From Limivicinus sp963617275 (GTDB lineage: Bacteria > Bacillota > Clostridia > Oscillospirales > Oscillospiraceae): a DNA stretch of 46,693 bases. The notes beneath the pieces were generated by a model that searched no databases, was not told the origin of the DNA, and was given only the letters and a program-made list of their open reading frames with translations. Location of the stretch: assembly GCA_963617275.1 (NCBI GenBank), contig CAVENX010000052.1:1-46693 (forward strand), in the 5' to 3' direction. The stretch's first letter is position 1, and each line of letters opens with the position of its first letter. Both the position numbers and the translations under genes were made by a program. Below, piece by piece: positions 18,587 to 27,030 of this stretch.

Positions 18587-19396
18587 TTAGTTGACAGGGA
18601 CAGCGCCCGCGCCGCTGATTATATCGCCAGCCGCCTCGGAAGTGGCATAGTCGAAGAACTTCTGTGCGCTTTCTGAAAGAGCGGTTCCACTCTTTGTGAC
18701 GAGAACAAAGGGACGCTGCACGGCGTAGCTGCCGTCCTTGACCGTTTCCTCGCTGGGCACAACTCCGTCAATGCTGAGCGCCTTTACGGTATCCTTGACG
18801 GAGGCGAGGGAGGCGTAACCGATGGCATTGGGATTGGAGGCGACCGTGGTAATGACATCGCCTGTGGATGTCAGCTCCTGACGGTATTTGCATGCGTCCT
18901 TTGTGCCGGTGATGGATTCAAAGCCGTCTCTTGTGCCGCTTCCGGCCTCGCGTCCGATAAGAACTATCTCTCCTTCGCTGCCGCCGACCTCGCTCCAGTC
19001 GGTGATCTCACCGGTATAGATTTTTGCGACGGTTTCGAGACTCAGGTCGTTTACACTGTTGCTTGGGTTTACGATTATTGCGATGCCGTCGAGCGCAAGA
19101 ACAGTCTCCTCAAGCCCCTTTGCTTTTTCCTCGTCCTTGAGGCTTCTGCTTGAAAGGCCGATGTCGCATCTGCCTTCCTCTACGGCCTGAATGCCTGCGC
19201 CGGAGCCGGTGGCGTTATAGGTGACGGTAATGCCGTTTTCGCTTTCAAAAGTCTCGCCGAGCGCACCGATGACCTTGCTCATTGATGTTGAGCCGTCGGT
19301 TGCGACCGTCTGCTTGGAAGCGGCGTCCTTCCCGCATCCTGCGAGAGCCGCCGTGAGCAGAAAAACAGCTGTGATTATGCAGATAAACTTTTTCAA
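18587..19396 (-). CDS. pstS: Phosphate-binding lipoprotein PstS
   Basis: 269 aa. The lipoprotein signal is KKFICIITAVFLLTAALAGC. Phosphate-binding segments DGSTSMSKV, NATGSGAGIQAV and GREAGSGTRDGFE contact the bound anion. The start is taken as a TTG at 19396 because AAGGAG lies 9 bases upstream and the protein then begins directly with a standard signal peptide. ATG starts at 19444-19450 would add a charged extension that includes the ribosome site itself. First gene of the pst operon. Confidence 0.92.
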   Translation of the reverse strand: MKKFICIITAVFLLTAALAGCGKDAASKQTVATDGSTSMSKVIGALGETFESENGITVTYNATGSGAGIQAVEEGRCDIGLSSRSLKDEEKAKGLEETVLALDGIAIIVNPSNSVNDLSLETVAKIYTGEITDWSEVGGSEGEIVLIGREAGSGTRDGFESITGTKDACKYRQELTSTGDVITTVASNPNAIGYASLASVKDTVKALSIDGVVPSEETVKDGSYAVQRPFVLVTKSGTALSESAQKFFDYATSEAAGDIISGAGAVPVN

Positions 19397-19486
19397 TTTC
19401 AATTTCTCCTTCAGTTTTTTTTGACAGCCCTTTTTTGACTGCATATACATCGTAGCCCCCGCCGGTAAAATCTGTAATCACGGCGA

Positions 19487-19503
19487 TGTAAAATCAAAGT
19501 AAA
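19487..19503 (-). promoter_or_regulatory. Possible PhoP box upstream of pstS
   Basis: Minus-strand TTTACT (19498-19503) and TTTACA (19487-19492) are 5 bp apart, an 11-bp period. This matches the direct-repeat layout of TT(A/T/C)ACA PhoP boxes known from Bacillus. Only one pair is clear. Confidence 0.35.
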
Positions 19504-19511
19504 GTGATCCG

Positions 19512-19562
19512 AAAAAGACAAATCCCCATCGCGGAAAATCTGCTCTTTCCGTGATGGGGATT
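19512..19562 (-). terminator. Rho-independent terminator of the unknown membrane gene
   Basis: 17-bp stem (19521-19537 with 19546-19562, one G-T pair), 8-base loop, then a T-rich tail on the minus strand. It separates the gene at 19584 from the pst operon. Confidence 0.85.
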
Positions 19563-19583
19563 GAAATATGTATGCCTGTCAAA

Positions 19584-20060
19584 TTATTTGGCTTTGTCAA
19601 ATTCGGGGATAAATTCGGAGGAAAGCCCCATATTGCGGAGCCTTACCTTCATCTGGCCGGGCTTTTTGTTGTACATGGCCGTGCGCAGCTCATCATCGGG
19701 GATAAAGCGGTAGTAAGCGGCACAGAAGTTATCAAACATATCCCGGTTGGTGGGCTTGGTTTTCAGATATACCATGACGGCCGCGCTGAAAAAGCCGATA
19801 AAGAAGCCGATTATAAGATAAAGCGCACAGAACCTGAGCACGACGGCGCAGGAGAGAAGAATGAGAAATACACAGATACCAGTAGATATACCGGTGTATT
19901 TTTTTGCACCGTCTCCGACAAGACCGCCGTCGGTTTCAAGCATTTTTTTCGTGAGCGGATTTGCGACGAGAATATTAAAAAGAAACTGACGGACGAAAAG
20001 ATACGACCAGAGCCAGCCGCCAAAAAAAATTGCGCCGAACCACATGATTTTCATTTGCAT
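19584..20060 (-). CDS. Unknown membrane protein
   Basis: 158 aa, no family recognised. Predicted helices lie near residues 6-28, and two adjacent ones span about 58-95. The C-terminal 60 residues are soluble and charged, with CAAYYRFIPDDELRTAMYNKKPGQMKVRLRN-like sequence around residue 115. The ATG at 20060 has GGAGGAA 8 bases upstream. Monocistronic, between its own promoter and terminator, divergent from the spoIIIA operon. The shared divergent promoter region hints at nothing firm about function. Confidence 0.65.
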   Translation of the reverse strand: MQMKIMWFGAIFFGGWLWSYLFVRQFLFNILVANPLTKKMLETDGGLVGDGAKKYTGISTGICVFLILLSCAVVLRFCALYLIIGFFIGFFSAAVMVYLKTKPTNRDMFDNFCAAYYRFIPDDELRTAMYNKKPGQMKVRLRNMGLSSEFIPEFDKAK

Positions 20061-20102
20061 GGTAAAGTTCCTCCGAAAAGTTGTTTGTTTCGATTATTTT
20101 CT

Positions 20103-20130
20103 ATTATATCATATATCTCAAAAAATTCAA
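20103..20130 (-). promoter_or_regulatory. Sigma-A-like promoter of the unknown membrane gene
   Basis: Minus-strand TTGAAT (20125-20130), 16 bp, TATAAT (20103-20108) with TGA before the -10. Its -35 abuts the -35 of the divergent sporulation promoter. Confidence 0.6.
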
Positions 20131-20158
20131 GAATATTTGCGGACAGGCGGCATAGATT
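20130..20158 (+). promoter_or_regulatory. Sigma-E-like promoter of the spoIIIA operon
   Basis: AGAATATT (20130-20137), 13 bp, CATAGATT (20151-20158). The -35 core, the spacer and the CATA-type -10 fit the mother-cell sigma-E consensus that controls spoIIIA in Bacillus. The predicted transcript starts about 12 bases before the ATG at 20177, giving a very short leader made up mainly of GGGGAG. Confidence 0.6.
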
Positions 20159-20176
20159 GGTATGGGGAGTGAGAAA

Positions 20177-21034
20177 ATGGATTATTTCAAGGAAGCTCTC
20201 GGACTGCTGCCGGAGCATTTGTATAAAAGCGTTGAAGGTTTGCTGTATCCGATACCGGAGCAGCTGCGTCTCCGGTGCGGAAAGGCAATGACCGCGTCGC
20301 GCTTCATGCAGGAATATCCGATCGGAACGGATACGGTCACGGAGAGGGATATAGGCCGGGTGCTTGAAAAGGCGACCTGCGCCTCGGTTCATTCCGCGAT
20401 ATCCACGATGAGAGCGGGCTTTATCCCGTACAGGGGACTCAGAATAGGAGTTTGCGGCAGCGCGATGTTCAAAAACGGAGAGCTGTGCGGCTTTTCAAGA
20501 TACAGCTCACTTGTGATACGCATACCGTCACCTTTTGTCGGAAATCTTACAAGGGAGGCGGCAAGGCTCAGCAAAAACGGCTTTGCCAATACGCTTATCG
20601 TGTCCCCGCCCGGCGGGGGAAAAACAACGGCGCTGAGAGAGCTTGTGCGGCTTGTGTCGGATATGGGACATACGATAGCCGTTGTTGATGAGCGGGACGA
20701 GATATTCGGCGGAGAGGAGCACGATATGGGCGAGCATACCGATGTGCTGACCGGAACGGACAAGCAGACGGGTGTAATGATGCTGCTCAGGACAATGGGA
20801 CCGGAGATAATAGCGCTCGATGAGATAAGCCGGAGGGAAGATATAAAAGCGGTGGAGGAAATATCCGGCTGCGGCGTTGGAATAATAGCGACCGCTCACG
20901 GAATGGGCTTTGAGGATATGAAAAAGCGCGAGGAATACAGACGTCTTTTCTGCGAGGGCGTGTTCAGATACATATTGGAAGTGCGCTTGGACGAATACGG
21001 CAGACACTACGCCCTGACGGAGATAACACCTTGA
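20177..21034 (+). CDS. spoIIIAA: Stage III sporulation ATPase SpoIIIAA
   Basis: 285 aa. A secretion-ATPase-like protein of the mother-cell side of the SpoIIIA-SpoIIQ feeding-tube complex. Walker A SPPGGGKTT lies at about 143-151 and Walker B with ALDEIS near 215-222; the N-terminal domain has the family RLRCGK and YRGLRIGVCG segments. The start at 20177 has GGGGAG 7 bases upstream; an ATG at 20162 would precede the predicted transcription start. First gene of eight. Confidence 0.95.
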   Translation: MDYFKEALGLLPEHLYKSVEGLLYPIPEQLRLRCGKAMTASRFMQEYPIGTDTVTERDIGRVLEKATCASVHSAISTMRAGFIPYRGLRIGVCGSAMFKNGELCGFSRYSSLVIRIPSPFVGNLTREAARLSKNGFANTLIVSPPGGGKTTALRELVRLVSDMGHTIAVVDERDEIFGGEEHDMGEHTDVLTGTDKQTGVMMLLRTMGPEIIALDEISRREDIKAVEEISGCGVGIIATAHGMGFEDMKKREEYRRLFCEGVFRYILEVRLDEYGRHYALTEITP

Positions 21035-21540
21035 AGCTTGCCGGCGCGCTCTTATGTGTTGCCGCATCCGCGCTTTTCGGCTTTCAGCGCTTAAGCGGCG
21101 AAAGGAAGAAGCTCAGGGCATATTGCTGCCTTGCCGATACGCTCAGAATAATAAAAAGCGAGTTGTGCGCAAGGCTTCTCCCGCTGCCCGAACTGACGGC
21201 GCTTGCGGAAAAAGTCTCCGAGGACTGCGTAAAGGAATTTTTTCATAAAGTCTCCCGCGGCTTTGAGGAAATAGGCGAAAAGGATTTTGACAGGATATGG
21301 AATGAAGCTGCGGCAGAGTGCCTTCCGTGGCTTACGGAGGAACAGCGCAGGCACCTTTGCTTTCCGGGGAACGTGCTTGGAAAAAGCGTAAGCGAAACAC
21401 AGGCGGAAGCGCTTGAAAGCTCGGCGGCGTTTTTTCACGGCGAGGCGGAAAAGCTGAGAGAGAGACTGCCTGCGGCGGGAAAGCTTACTGTGGGGCTTTC
21501 CGTCTGCGCGGGGGTGCTGGCCGTTATAGCATTTTATTAG
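21031..21540 (+). CDS. spoIIIAB: Stage III sporulation protein SpoIIIAB
   Basis: 169 aa, membrane helices at both ends with a helical middle, resembling type II secretion GspF-like proteins. It begins with TTG at 21031, overlapping the SpoIIIAA stop (TTGA), so it is translationally coupled. The position between spoIIIAA and spoIIIAC and the N-terminal FGFQRLSGERKKLRAYCCLADTL-like pattern (hydrophobic anchor then RxxxL helix) are standard for the family. Confidence 0.9.
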   Translation: MKLAGALLCVAASALFGFQRLSGERKKLRAYCCLADTLRIIKSELCARLLPLPELTALAEKVSEDCVKEFFHKVSRGFEEIGEKDFDRIWNEAAAECLPWLTEEQRRHLCFPGNVLGKSVSETQAEALESSAAFFHGEAEKLRERLPAAGKLTVGLSVCAGVLAVIAFY

Positions 21541-21551
21541 GAGAAGACGCA

Positions 21552-21746
21552 ATGGATGTGGATATTATTTTCAGAATTGCGGCAATTGGGATACTTGTGG
21601 CGATAATAAACATACTGCTGCAAAAGTCCGGCAGAGACGAACTTGCGCTTATGACGACAATAGCGGCGCTTGTCGTTGTGATGATGGTTGTGGTACAGCG
21701 GATAAGCGATCTGTTTGAGCTTATCCGGCGGCTTTTTAATTTCTGA
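21552..21746 (+). CDS. spoIIIAC: Stage III sporulation protein SpoIIIAC
   Basis: 64 aa with two membrane helices, the normal size. LLQKSGRDELALMTTIAAL in the middle is the family signature. Predicted membrane component of the SpoIIIA channel. GGAG lies 7 bases before the ATG, and the last base overlaps the next start. Confidence 0.93.
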   Translation: MDVDIIFRIAAIGILVAIINILLQKSGRDELALMTTIAALVVVMMVVVQRISDLFELIRRLFNF

Positions 21747-22132
21747 TGGAGCTTATTGCAAAGGTATCCGCAGCGGCGGTGTGCGCCTGTGTACTGTCGC
21801 TCATAATAAAAAAGACGAATCCCGAATTATCCATGCTGCTCAGCCTTTCCGTAATCTCGGTCATAGTCTATGCGGGACTTTCCGCGGCGGAGGGTGTGAC
21901 GGGGATAATAAAGGAGATAAAAACGATCCTTGACGACTGCGGGGAGTATATTCTCCCAGCGGGAAAGTGTGCCGTGATAGGCATTGTGACTGGGAACGCG
22001 TCACGTCTCTGTCGTGACGCTTCTCAGACGTCCACCGCCTCCGCAGTGGAGTTCGTCGGCACGATGTGCGCGGCGGCAGCGGCGGCGCCGATGATAACGG
22101 CGGCGCTCAGGCTTATAGGAGAATTGGTATGA
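21746..22132 (+). CDS. spoIIIAD: Stage III sporulation protein SpoIIIAD
   Basis: 128 aa, four hydrophobic segments. It shares its KKTNPELSMLLSLSVISVI loop with SpoIIIAC, reflecting a related fold. Polytopic membrane subunit of the SpoIIIA complex. The ATG uses the last base of the spoIIIAC stop codon; the stop overlaps the spoIIIAE start (ATGA). Confidence 0.93.
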   Translation: MELIAKVSAAAVCACVLSLIIKKTNPELSMLLSLSVISVIVYAGLSAAEGVTGIIKEIKTILDDCGEYILPAGKCAVIGIVTGNASRLCRDASQTSTASAVEFVGTMCAAAAAAPMITAALRLIGELV

Positions 22133-23202
22133 GACGCGCTGCTGTAATGCTCATGCTTCTGCCGCTGCTCTCACTGCTTCTGGGCAGCGGCGCATCGGCA
22201 GTCGGACAGGCGGAAGAGCAACTGCCGGAGGATGTGAGAGAGATCTGCGGTGCAGCAGGCGAAGACGGAAGATACGATGCCGAGGGAGCGCTGAAAAGGC
22301 TTGCGGACAGCTTTATACAAAAAATAGAAGCGTCGGTCAGGGCGGAAGTCGGTTCTGCCGCGTCAATGACGGCAATCGCCCTTGCCGTGTCACTTGCAAT
22401 GTCGTTCTGCGACGGCGACACGATAAAACTGTATATAAACGCGACAGGCGTCTGTGCTCTTGCGCTTATCCTGATAGGACGCATGGACGGCATTGTAAAC
22501 GAGATAAGGGAGACGCTTTATCTGCTGCGCGATTATTCGAAGGCGGCTGTCCCTGCGGTGTTTGCCGCGGCCGCCGCAAGCGGCGCGGCGGTGTCTGCGG
22601 GGGCAAAGTATTCCGCCGTGTGTATGGCGCTGGACGTCATGATGAATACCTCGCACAAGCTCATGATCCCGCTTGTGAACGCATACACCGCCCTTGCCCT
22701 GAGCGTCGCCCTGTTTGATAATCCCATTTTGGAGGCGCTCAAGAGAACGATAAAATGGTGCTCCGTCACGCTTATGACAGGGCTTACTCTTGCTTTTTCG
22801 GCATTTATCGGAATAACGGGGCTTGTGACGGGCGGGCTTGATGCGGTTGCGGTGAAAACTGCGCGCACGGTGATCTCGACCACTCTGCCGGTGGTCGGCG
22901 GTATCGTATCGGACGCCGCATCTGCGGTGCTCAGTTCCGCCGCGCTTATCAGAAACACGGCGGGAGCCGTTGGCATGATCGCCGTGTGCGCGCTCTGCGC
23001 AGGACCGTTTGCCGCACTTCTTGCAAAATCCCTCGTTATCAAGGCGGGAAGCGCTGTATGCGCTGCGGTCCCAGGCATATCGCTTTCGCGTTTTCTGTCG
23101 GACATAGGGACGGCGGTCAATCTCCTTCTGGGGCTTCTGGGGTGCAGCGCGTTGATGCTTTTCATATCGCTTTCCTCGGCAATAAGGACGGTGGGTGCAT
23201 GA
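22129..23202 (+). CDS. spoIIIAE: Stage III sporulation protein SpoIIIAE
   Basis: 357 aa. A signal-like N terminus is followed by an extracellular stretch of about 60 residues, then seven to eight membrane helices. Conserved family segments include TGLVTGGLDAVAVKTAR, STTLPVVGGIVSDAAS and GPFAALLAKS. It is the largest membrane subunit of the SpoIIIA channel. The start at 22129 overlaps the spoIIIAD stop; a longer frame upstream is spoIIIAD out of frame. Confidence 0.95.
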   Translation: MRRAAVMLMLLPLLSLLLGSGASAVGQAEEQLPEDVREICGAAGEDGRYDAEGALKRLADSFIQKIEASVRAEVGSAASMTAIALAVSLAMSFCDGDTIKLYINATGVCALALILIGRMDGIVNEIRETLYLLRDYSKAAVPAVFAAAAASGAAVSAGAKYSAVCMALDVMMNTSHKLMIPLVNAYTALALSVALFDNPILEALKRTIKWCSVTLMTGLTLAFSAFIGITGLVTGGLDAVAVKTARTVISTTLPVVGGIVSDAASAVLSSAALIRNTAGAVGMIAVCALCAGPFAALLAKSLVIKAGSAVCAAVPGISLSRFLSDIGTAVNLLLGLLGCSALMLFISLSSAIRTVGA

Positions 23203-23684
23203 TGGGCGAAATGCTGCGCAGAGTATGCATTCTTTCTGTGACCTTCGGTGTCGCCGCAACGCTGATAAACGAAAAGAGCGTTGCACAGATCATGAGGATC
23301 CTTTGCACCTGCGTCCTTATTATCTGTGTGCTTGAGCCGCTGAAGCAAATGGACTTTGAAAGCTTTTCCGTTGATATGGCAGAATACAGGGAGCGGGAGA
23401 AAGTGCTGCTCGAAAGCGGGGAGGATATGCGCCGCAGACTTGACCGGACGGTAATAGAAGAGGAATATGCGGCATATATTATGGAGAAAGCAAAGGAGAC
23501 AGGTATAGAGATAACAAATGCAAAGGTAAGCGTGCAATGGGACACGGAAGGAATATGGGTGCCCTATGAGGCATACATTGAATCTGAAAGTGACGGCATA
23601 AAGACAACGGCACTCAAGAAGCTTATAAAAGCAGAGCTTGGTATTCCGGAGGAAAGGCAGACATGGATACAGACGGGAAATTAA
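23199..23684 (+). CDS. spoIIIAF: Stage III sporulation protein SpoIIIAF
   Basis: 161 aa. Two N-terminal membrane helices (about 5-20 and 33-46) are followed by a soluble ring-building-motif-like domain with VSVQW near residue 112. Start overlaps the spoIIIAE stop (ATGA); a second ATG follows immediately. Its 3' end overlaps spoIIIAG by 22 bp. Confidence 0.92.
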   Translation: MMGEMLRRVCILSVTFGVAATLINEKSVAQIMRILCTCVLIICVLEPLKQMDFESFSVDMAEYREREKVLLESGEDMRRRLDRTVIEEEYAAYIMEKAKETGIEITNAKVSVQWDTEGIWVPYEAYIESESDGIKTTALKKLIKAELGIPEERQTWIQTGN

Positions 23685-23983
23685 AAGCGTTTCTCGATAA
23701 ATATAAATACCCCGTCATCGTCCTTGCAGTCGGGATCATGCTTATGACGCTGCCGATAAGCGGCACCAAAGATAAAGACAGCGGTGCGGAAAAACAGTTT
23801 CGGGAGATACTGTGCAGTACGGAGGGCGTGGGGAGAGCAGAGGTGCTTGTTTCTGAAAAGGGAGTGGTAATCGTATGCGACGGCGCAGACAGCGCGGCCG
23901 TGAGGCTTGACATTCTCAGGTGCGTGGAGTCCTATACGGGGTTCAGCTCCGGAAATGTGACAATTCTGAAAATGAAAGATTAA
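23663..23983 (+). CDS. spoIIIAG: Stage III sporulation protein SpoIIIAG (short form)
   Basis: 106 aa. N-terminal helix (about 15-30), then a ring-building domain: EKQFREILCSTEGVGRAEVLVS and a C-terminal VRLDILRCVESYTGFSSGNVTIL. Bacillus SpoIIIAG is roughly 200 aa and forms a large ring through an extra beta-rich insertion; that insertion is missing here, so the ring is probably smaller or flatter. GGAGGAAAGG ribosome site within spoIIIAF. Confidence 0.88.
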   Translation: MDTDGKLKAFLDKYKYPVIVLAVGIMLMTLPISGTKDKDSGAEKQFREILCSTEGVGRAEVLVSEKGVVIVCDGADSAAVRLDILRCVESYTGFSSGNVTILKMKD

Positions 23984-24008
23984 TATTAAGGAGGAGCAGT
24001 AAAGCAGT

Positions 24009-24548
24009 ATGAAAAACAGGAAAAGAAACATCACGGTGGCAGCCATTTTGGTGTTTGTGTGCGCTGCGGTGGCGCTGAACTGGTCGTACAATAACAGATG
24101 GGGGGACGCGGATACGGAGTTCGTCCTTGCAGAGGACGAGGCGATGGTCAGTACCGCGTCGGATCCCGGCGCTGCAGGCGCGTCCGGGAACAACGAATAC
24201 TTCGCCGAAGCGAGACTTACAAGGCAGGTGTCCAGAGACGAGGCGCTTGAGCTCCTTCAGACGGCGGCCACGGCGGAAACGGCTTCACAGGAAACGATCG
24301 ACAGCGCCATGAACGCCATCTCCGCAATGGCGGCCTGCTCGATGCAGGAGTCACAGATAGAAAATCTTCTCATAGCGAAGGAGTTTTCCGACTGTGTGGT
24401 ATACATAGGAAACGATACCGTTACGGTTGCCGTTCCGGCGCCGATAGACGGACTCAGCGAGGAGGCGGTGGCCAAAATAACCGACATCATCTGCAATGAA
24501 ACCTGTTACGACGCCGCTCATCTGAGCATAATAGAGGTCAAGGCATAA
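24009..24548 (+). CDS. spoIIIAH: Stage III sporulation protein SpoIIIAH
   Basis: 179 aa. One N-terminal membrane helix (about 9-26), a low-complexity linker, then the extracellular domain with RLTRQVSRDEALELLQT and the C-terminal SEEAVAKITDIICNET region that resembles the YscJ/FliF ring motif. In Bacillus it binds SpoIIQ from the forespore across the intermembrane space. SpoIIQ is not in the window. Preceded by AAGGAGGAG 10 bases upstream; last gene of the operon, followed by a strong terminator. Confidence 0.93.
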   Translation: MKNRKRNITVAAILVFVCAAVALNWSYNNRWGDADTEFVLAEDEAMVSTASDPGAAGASGNNEYFAEARLTRQVSRDEALELLQTAATAETASQETIDSAMNAISAMAACSMQESQIENLLIAKEFSDCVVYIGNDTVTVAVPAPIDGLSEEAVAKITDIICNETCYDAAHLSIIEVKA

Positions 24549-24556
24549 AAGCATCC

Positions 24557-24587
24557 GACATATCGCCGCGGCGATATGTCATTTTTT
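24557..24587 (+). terminator. Terminator of the spoIIIA operon
   Basis: Perfect loop-free 24-bp palindrome (24557-24580) followed by ATTTTTT. It separates spoIIIA from the vegetative cluster. Confidence 0.88.
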
Positions 24588-24606
24588 ATAAAATGAATAT
24601 TTTTAC

Positions 24607-24635
24607 TTTATTTTTTGCATATCCTATGGTAAAAT
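24607..24635 (+). promoter_or_regulatory. Promoter of the Gls24/nusB cluster
   Basis: TAAAAT (24630-24635) preceded by TGG, an extended -10, with a poor -35 (TTTATT, 24607-24612) 17 bp upstream. The ribosome site is TAGGAGG at 24651-24657. Confidence 0.45.
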
Positions 24636-24664
24636 ACAAGGCAATACATTTAGGAGGACTTACC

Positions 24665-25027
24665 ATGGCTGACAACTACATTACCTGCCAGGAGTCAAAG
24701 GGCAGCATCAATATTTCCGAAGAAGTCATATCAAGTCTTGTCCGCACCGCGATAGCGGAGGTAGACGGCGTTGCGGGACTTTCAAATACAGCGGGCGCAG
24801 AGCTTGCAGAGCTTATCGGTCTTAAAACCGTTGCAAAGGGCGTTAAGGTACGCTTCAATGACGGCGTTATCATTGTTGACGCTATCATTACGGTGCGCTA
24901 CGGCTGCAATATAGTCAACATAGCAAAGGCGGTTCAGGACAAGGTACAGACGCTCGTCGTATCTACAACGGGCATAGAGAATGCTCAGGTCAACGTCCAT
25001 GTGGCGGGTGTTGCGTTTGACAAATAA
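24665..25027 (+). CDS. Asp23/Gls24-family envelope-stress protein (YqhY-like)
   Basis: 120 aa, no membrane segment. Family features are an N-terminal GSINISEEVISSLVRTAIAEVDGVAGLS and a central VKVRFNDGVIIVDAIITVRYG. In Bacillus the homologue YqhY sits next to acetyl-CoA carboxylase and nusB genes; a link to fatty-acid supply was proposed for that protein. Start at 24665 has AGGAGG 7 bases upstream. The accB/accC genes that often precede it are absent; the spoIIIA operon abuts directly. Confidence 0.9.
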   Translation: MADNYITCQESKGSINISEEVISSLVRTAIAEVDGVAGLSNTAGAELAELIGLKTVAKGVKVRFNDGVIIVDAIITVRYGCNIVNIAKAVQDKVQTLVVSTTGIENAQVNVHVAGVAFDK

Positions 25028-25044
25028 GCCGAGAGAAACGGCAG

Positions 25045-25066
25045 TAAATCCTCCGTGGGGGATTTA
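25045..25066 (+). other. Hairpin between Gls24-like gene and nusB
   Basis: A 10-bp stem (25045-25054 with 25057-25066, one G-T pair) with no T-run. It could stabilise or process the transcript between the two genes; not a terminator. Confidence 0.4.
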
Positions 25067-25106
25067 TCAGAACAGCTTGTGCGGGAATGGCCGCATGGAG
25101 GATTAT

Positions 25107-25577
25107 ATGGACAGAAAGACAGCGAGAGAGATAGCCGTGCAGCTTTGCTTTGCAAGCGCCGGCAGCGAACAGAGCGCATCGGAGCTGATCGACGGCTTTT
25201 TCGCGCAGGAGCATTATGAGACCCTGAGCGGGGAGAATGAGCTTTTTTCACAGCGCCCGGATGAAAGACAGCTTGCTTATATCCGCAGTCTTGTGACGAT
25301 GGCAGAGGAGAAGAGGCAGGAACTGGACGGGTACATCGAGAAGTATTCCAAGGGCTGGAAGGTAGGGAGAATATCCAGAACCGCCCTTGCCATTCTGCGG
25401 TGCGCGATATGCGAGATATTGTATGTCGAGGATGTTCCGGCGTCCGCGGCGATAAACGAAGCGGTCGAACTTGATAAGGGCTATGACGAACCGGAGACGG
25501 TCGCTTTTGTCAACGGCGTGCTCGGCGGCTTCATGAAGGGCGAATTTCCAGCACGGGACGAAAGCGTCGGCGAATAA
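25107..25577 (+). CDS. nusB: Transcription antitermination factor NusB
   Basis: 156 aa, all-helical. It begins RKTAREIAVQLCFA and ends with the conserved RTALAILRCAICEILY..PASAAINEAVELDKGY..ETVAFVNGVLG pattern that binds boxA RNA with NusE (S10) in rRNA antitermination. The start at 25107 is chosen because GGAGG lies 5 bases upstream; the ATG at 25095 contains that ribosome site. Confidence 0.94.
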   Translation: MDRKTAREIAVQLCFASAGSEQSASELIDGFFAQEHYETLSGENELFSQRPDERQLAYIRSLVTMAEEKRQELDGYIEKYSKGWKVGRISRTALAILRCAICEILYVEDVPASAAINEAVELDKGYDEPETVAFVNGVLGGFMKGEFPARDESVGE

Positions 25578-25579
25578 GT

Positions 25580-26794
25580 ATGGAAACGCAGATACTTACT
25601 GTTACGCAGCTCAATGCGGCGGTAAAGCAGCTTATTGAGAACAGGCCGGAATTTGATTCGGTCTGTGTAAGAGGAGAGCTTTCAAACTATAAGGTATACC
25701 CGTCGGGACATCATTATTTTACCCTCAAGGACAGTGAGAGCAGTCTGCGCTGCGTCCTTTTCAGAGGAAGCGCTTCAAAGCTAAGATTCAGACCGGATAA
25801 CGGCATGGCCGTGCTGTGCACGGGCAAGCTCAATGTATATCCGAGAGACGGGGCGTATCAGCTTATCTGCTCTGCAATTATTCCCGAGGGCACGGGTGAT
25901 TTGCAGCTTGCTTTTGAACAGCTCAAGAAAAAGCTTGACGGAGAAGGGCTGTTTGACCGTGCGCATAAAAAGCCGCTCCCGCCCTATCCGGAGAAAATAG
26001 CGGTCATTACATCCTCGGCGGGCGCTGCCGTACATGACATGATAAAGATCCTGTCAAGACGCTGGCCTATGTCGAAGGTGCTTTTGCTGCCCGTGCGTGT
26101 GCAGGGCGTCGAAGCGCCGCCTGAGATAGTGGGCGCGATACGCTATGCGAATAAATATAAAATAGGCGATGTTATCATTACCGGCAGAGGCGGCGGCTCG
26201 ATAGAAGACCTCTGGGCTTTCAATGACGAGCGCGTGGCGCGGGCAATATATGAATCCGACATCCCCGTGATCTCTGCCGTCGGGCATGAGCCGGATGTGA
26301 CGATCGCCGATTATGTGGCGGATGCGAGGGCGTCAACGCCGTCAAACGCAGCGGAGATCGCCGTTCCCGACCAAACCGAGCAGGCGGAGCTTGTTGAGGG
26401 CTATCGTGTGCGCTCGTTGCAGGCGATGAACAAGCGTCTTTCGTTCCTGCGTGGAAAGCTTGATACGCTTGTTGCATCCAAGGTACTGAAAGACCCTGCG
26501 GCGGCTGTGGATTTCAGACGTATGGAGCTTGACAGACTGCGTGAAGCGTTCACTTCGGCGCAGGAGCGGCAGATAAGCCGCAAAAAGCACGATTTTATAA
26601 GACTTACCGCGTCTCTTGACGCAATGAGTCCGCTTAAGGTTCTCTCGCGGGGGTACTGTACAGCATCCGACGCCGAGGGAAGGCTTATAAAATCAACGTC
26701 CCAGATAAACGTCGGGGACAGTATTTCGATCAGGATCAGCGACGGAACCGCCGGATGCACCGTGGACAGCGTTTCCGCGTGTGAACAGGAGTAA
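25580..26794 (+). CDS. xseA: Exodeoxyribonuclease VII large subunit
   Basis: 404 aa. N-terminal OB fold (about 1-105) with VRGELSNYK and HHYFTLKD, then the catalytic domain with GRGGGSIEDLWAFNDE and SAVGHEPDVTIADYVAD, then a helical C-terminal part that binds the small subunit. ExoVII degrades single-stranded DNA from both ends. It starts 2 bp after the nusB stop with no strong ribosome site, so coupling is likely. folD, often found between nusB and xseA, is absent. Confidence 0.96.
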   Translation: METQILTVTQLNAAVKQLIENRPEFDSVCVRGELSNYKVYPSGHHYFTLKDSESSLRCVLFRGSASKLRFRPDNGMAVLCTGKLNVYPRDGAYQLICSAIIPEGTGDLQLAFEQLKKKLDGEGLFDRAHKKPLPPYPEKIAVITSSAGAAVHDMIKILSRRWPMSKVLLLPVRVQGVEAPPEIVGAIRYANKYKIGDVIITGRGGGSIEDLWAFNDERVARAIYESDIPVISAVGHEPDVTIADYVADARASTPSNAAEIAVPDQTEQAELVEGYRVRSLQAMNKRLSFLRGKLDTLVASKVLKDPAAAVDFRRMELDRLREAFTSAQERQISRKKHDFIRLTASLDAMSPLKVLSRGYCTASDAEGRLIKSTSQINVGDSISIRISDGTAGCTVDSVSACEQE

Positions 26795-26796
26795 TT

Positions 26797-27030
26797 ATGG
26801 CAGCGAAAAAACTCACCTTTGAGCAGTCCATGGCGCGGCTTGATGAGATAGTGCATCACCTCGAATCCGGGGATATGCCGCTTAACGATACCCTTGCGCT
26901 TTTTGAGGAGGGTACGGCGCTTGTCGCTTCATGCAGCAAAATGCTTGACGAGGCGGAGCAGAAGGTCGTTAAATTAAAAAAAGGAGCTGACGGGAGCCCT
27001 GTGGAGCTGCCGTTTGATGAGGAACAATGA
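26797..27030 (+). CDS. xseB: Exodeoxyribonuclease VII small subunit
   Basis: 77 aa, helical. It begins TFEQSMARLDEIVHHLESGDMPLNDTLALFEEG, the family hallmark, and covers the XseA helical arm to complete ExoVII. Starts 2 bp after xseA and overlaps the ispA start (ATGA). Confidence 0.96.
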   Translation: MAAKKLTFEQSMARLDEIVHHLESGDMPLNDTLALFEEGTALVASCSKMLDEAEQKVVKLKKGADGSPVELPFDEEQ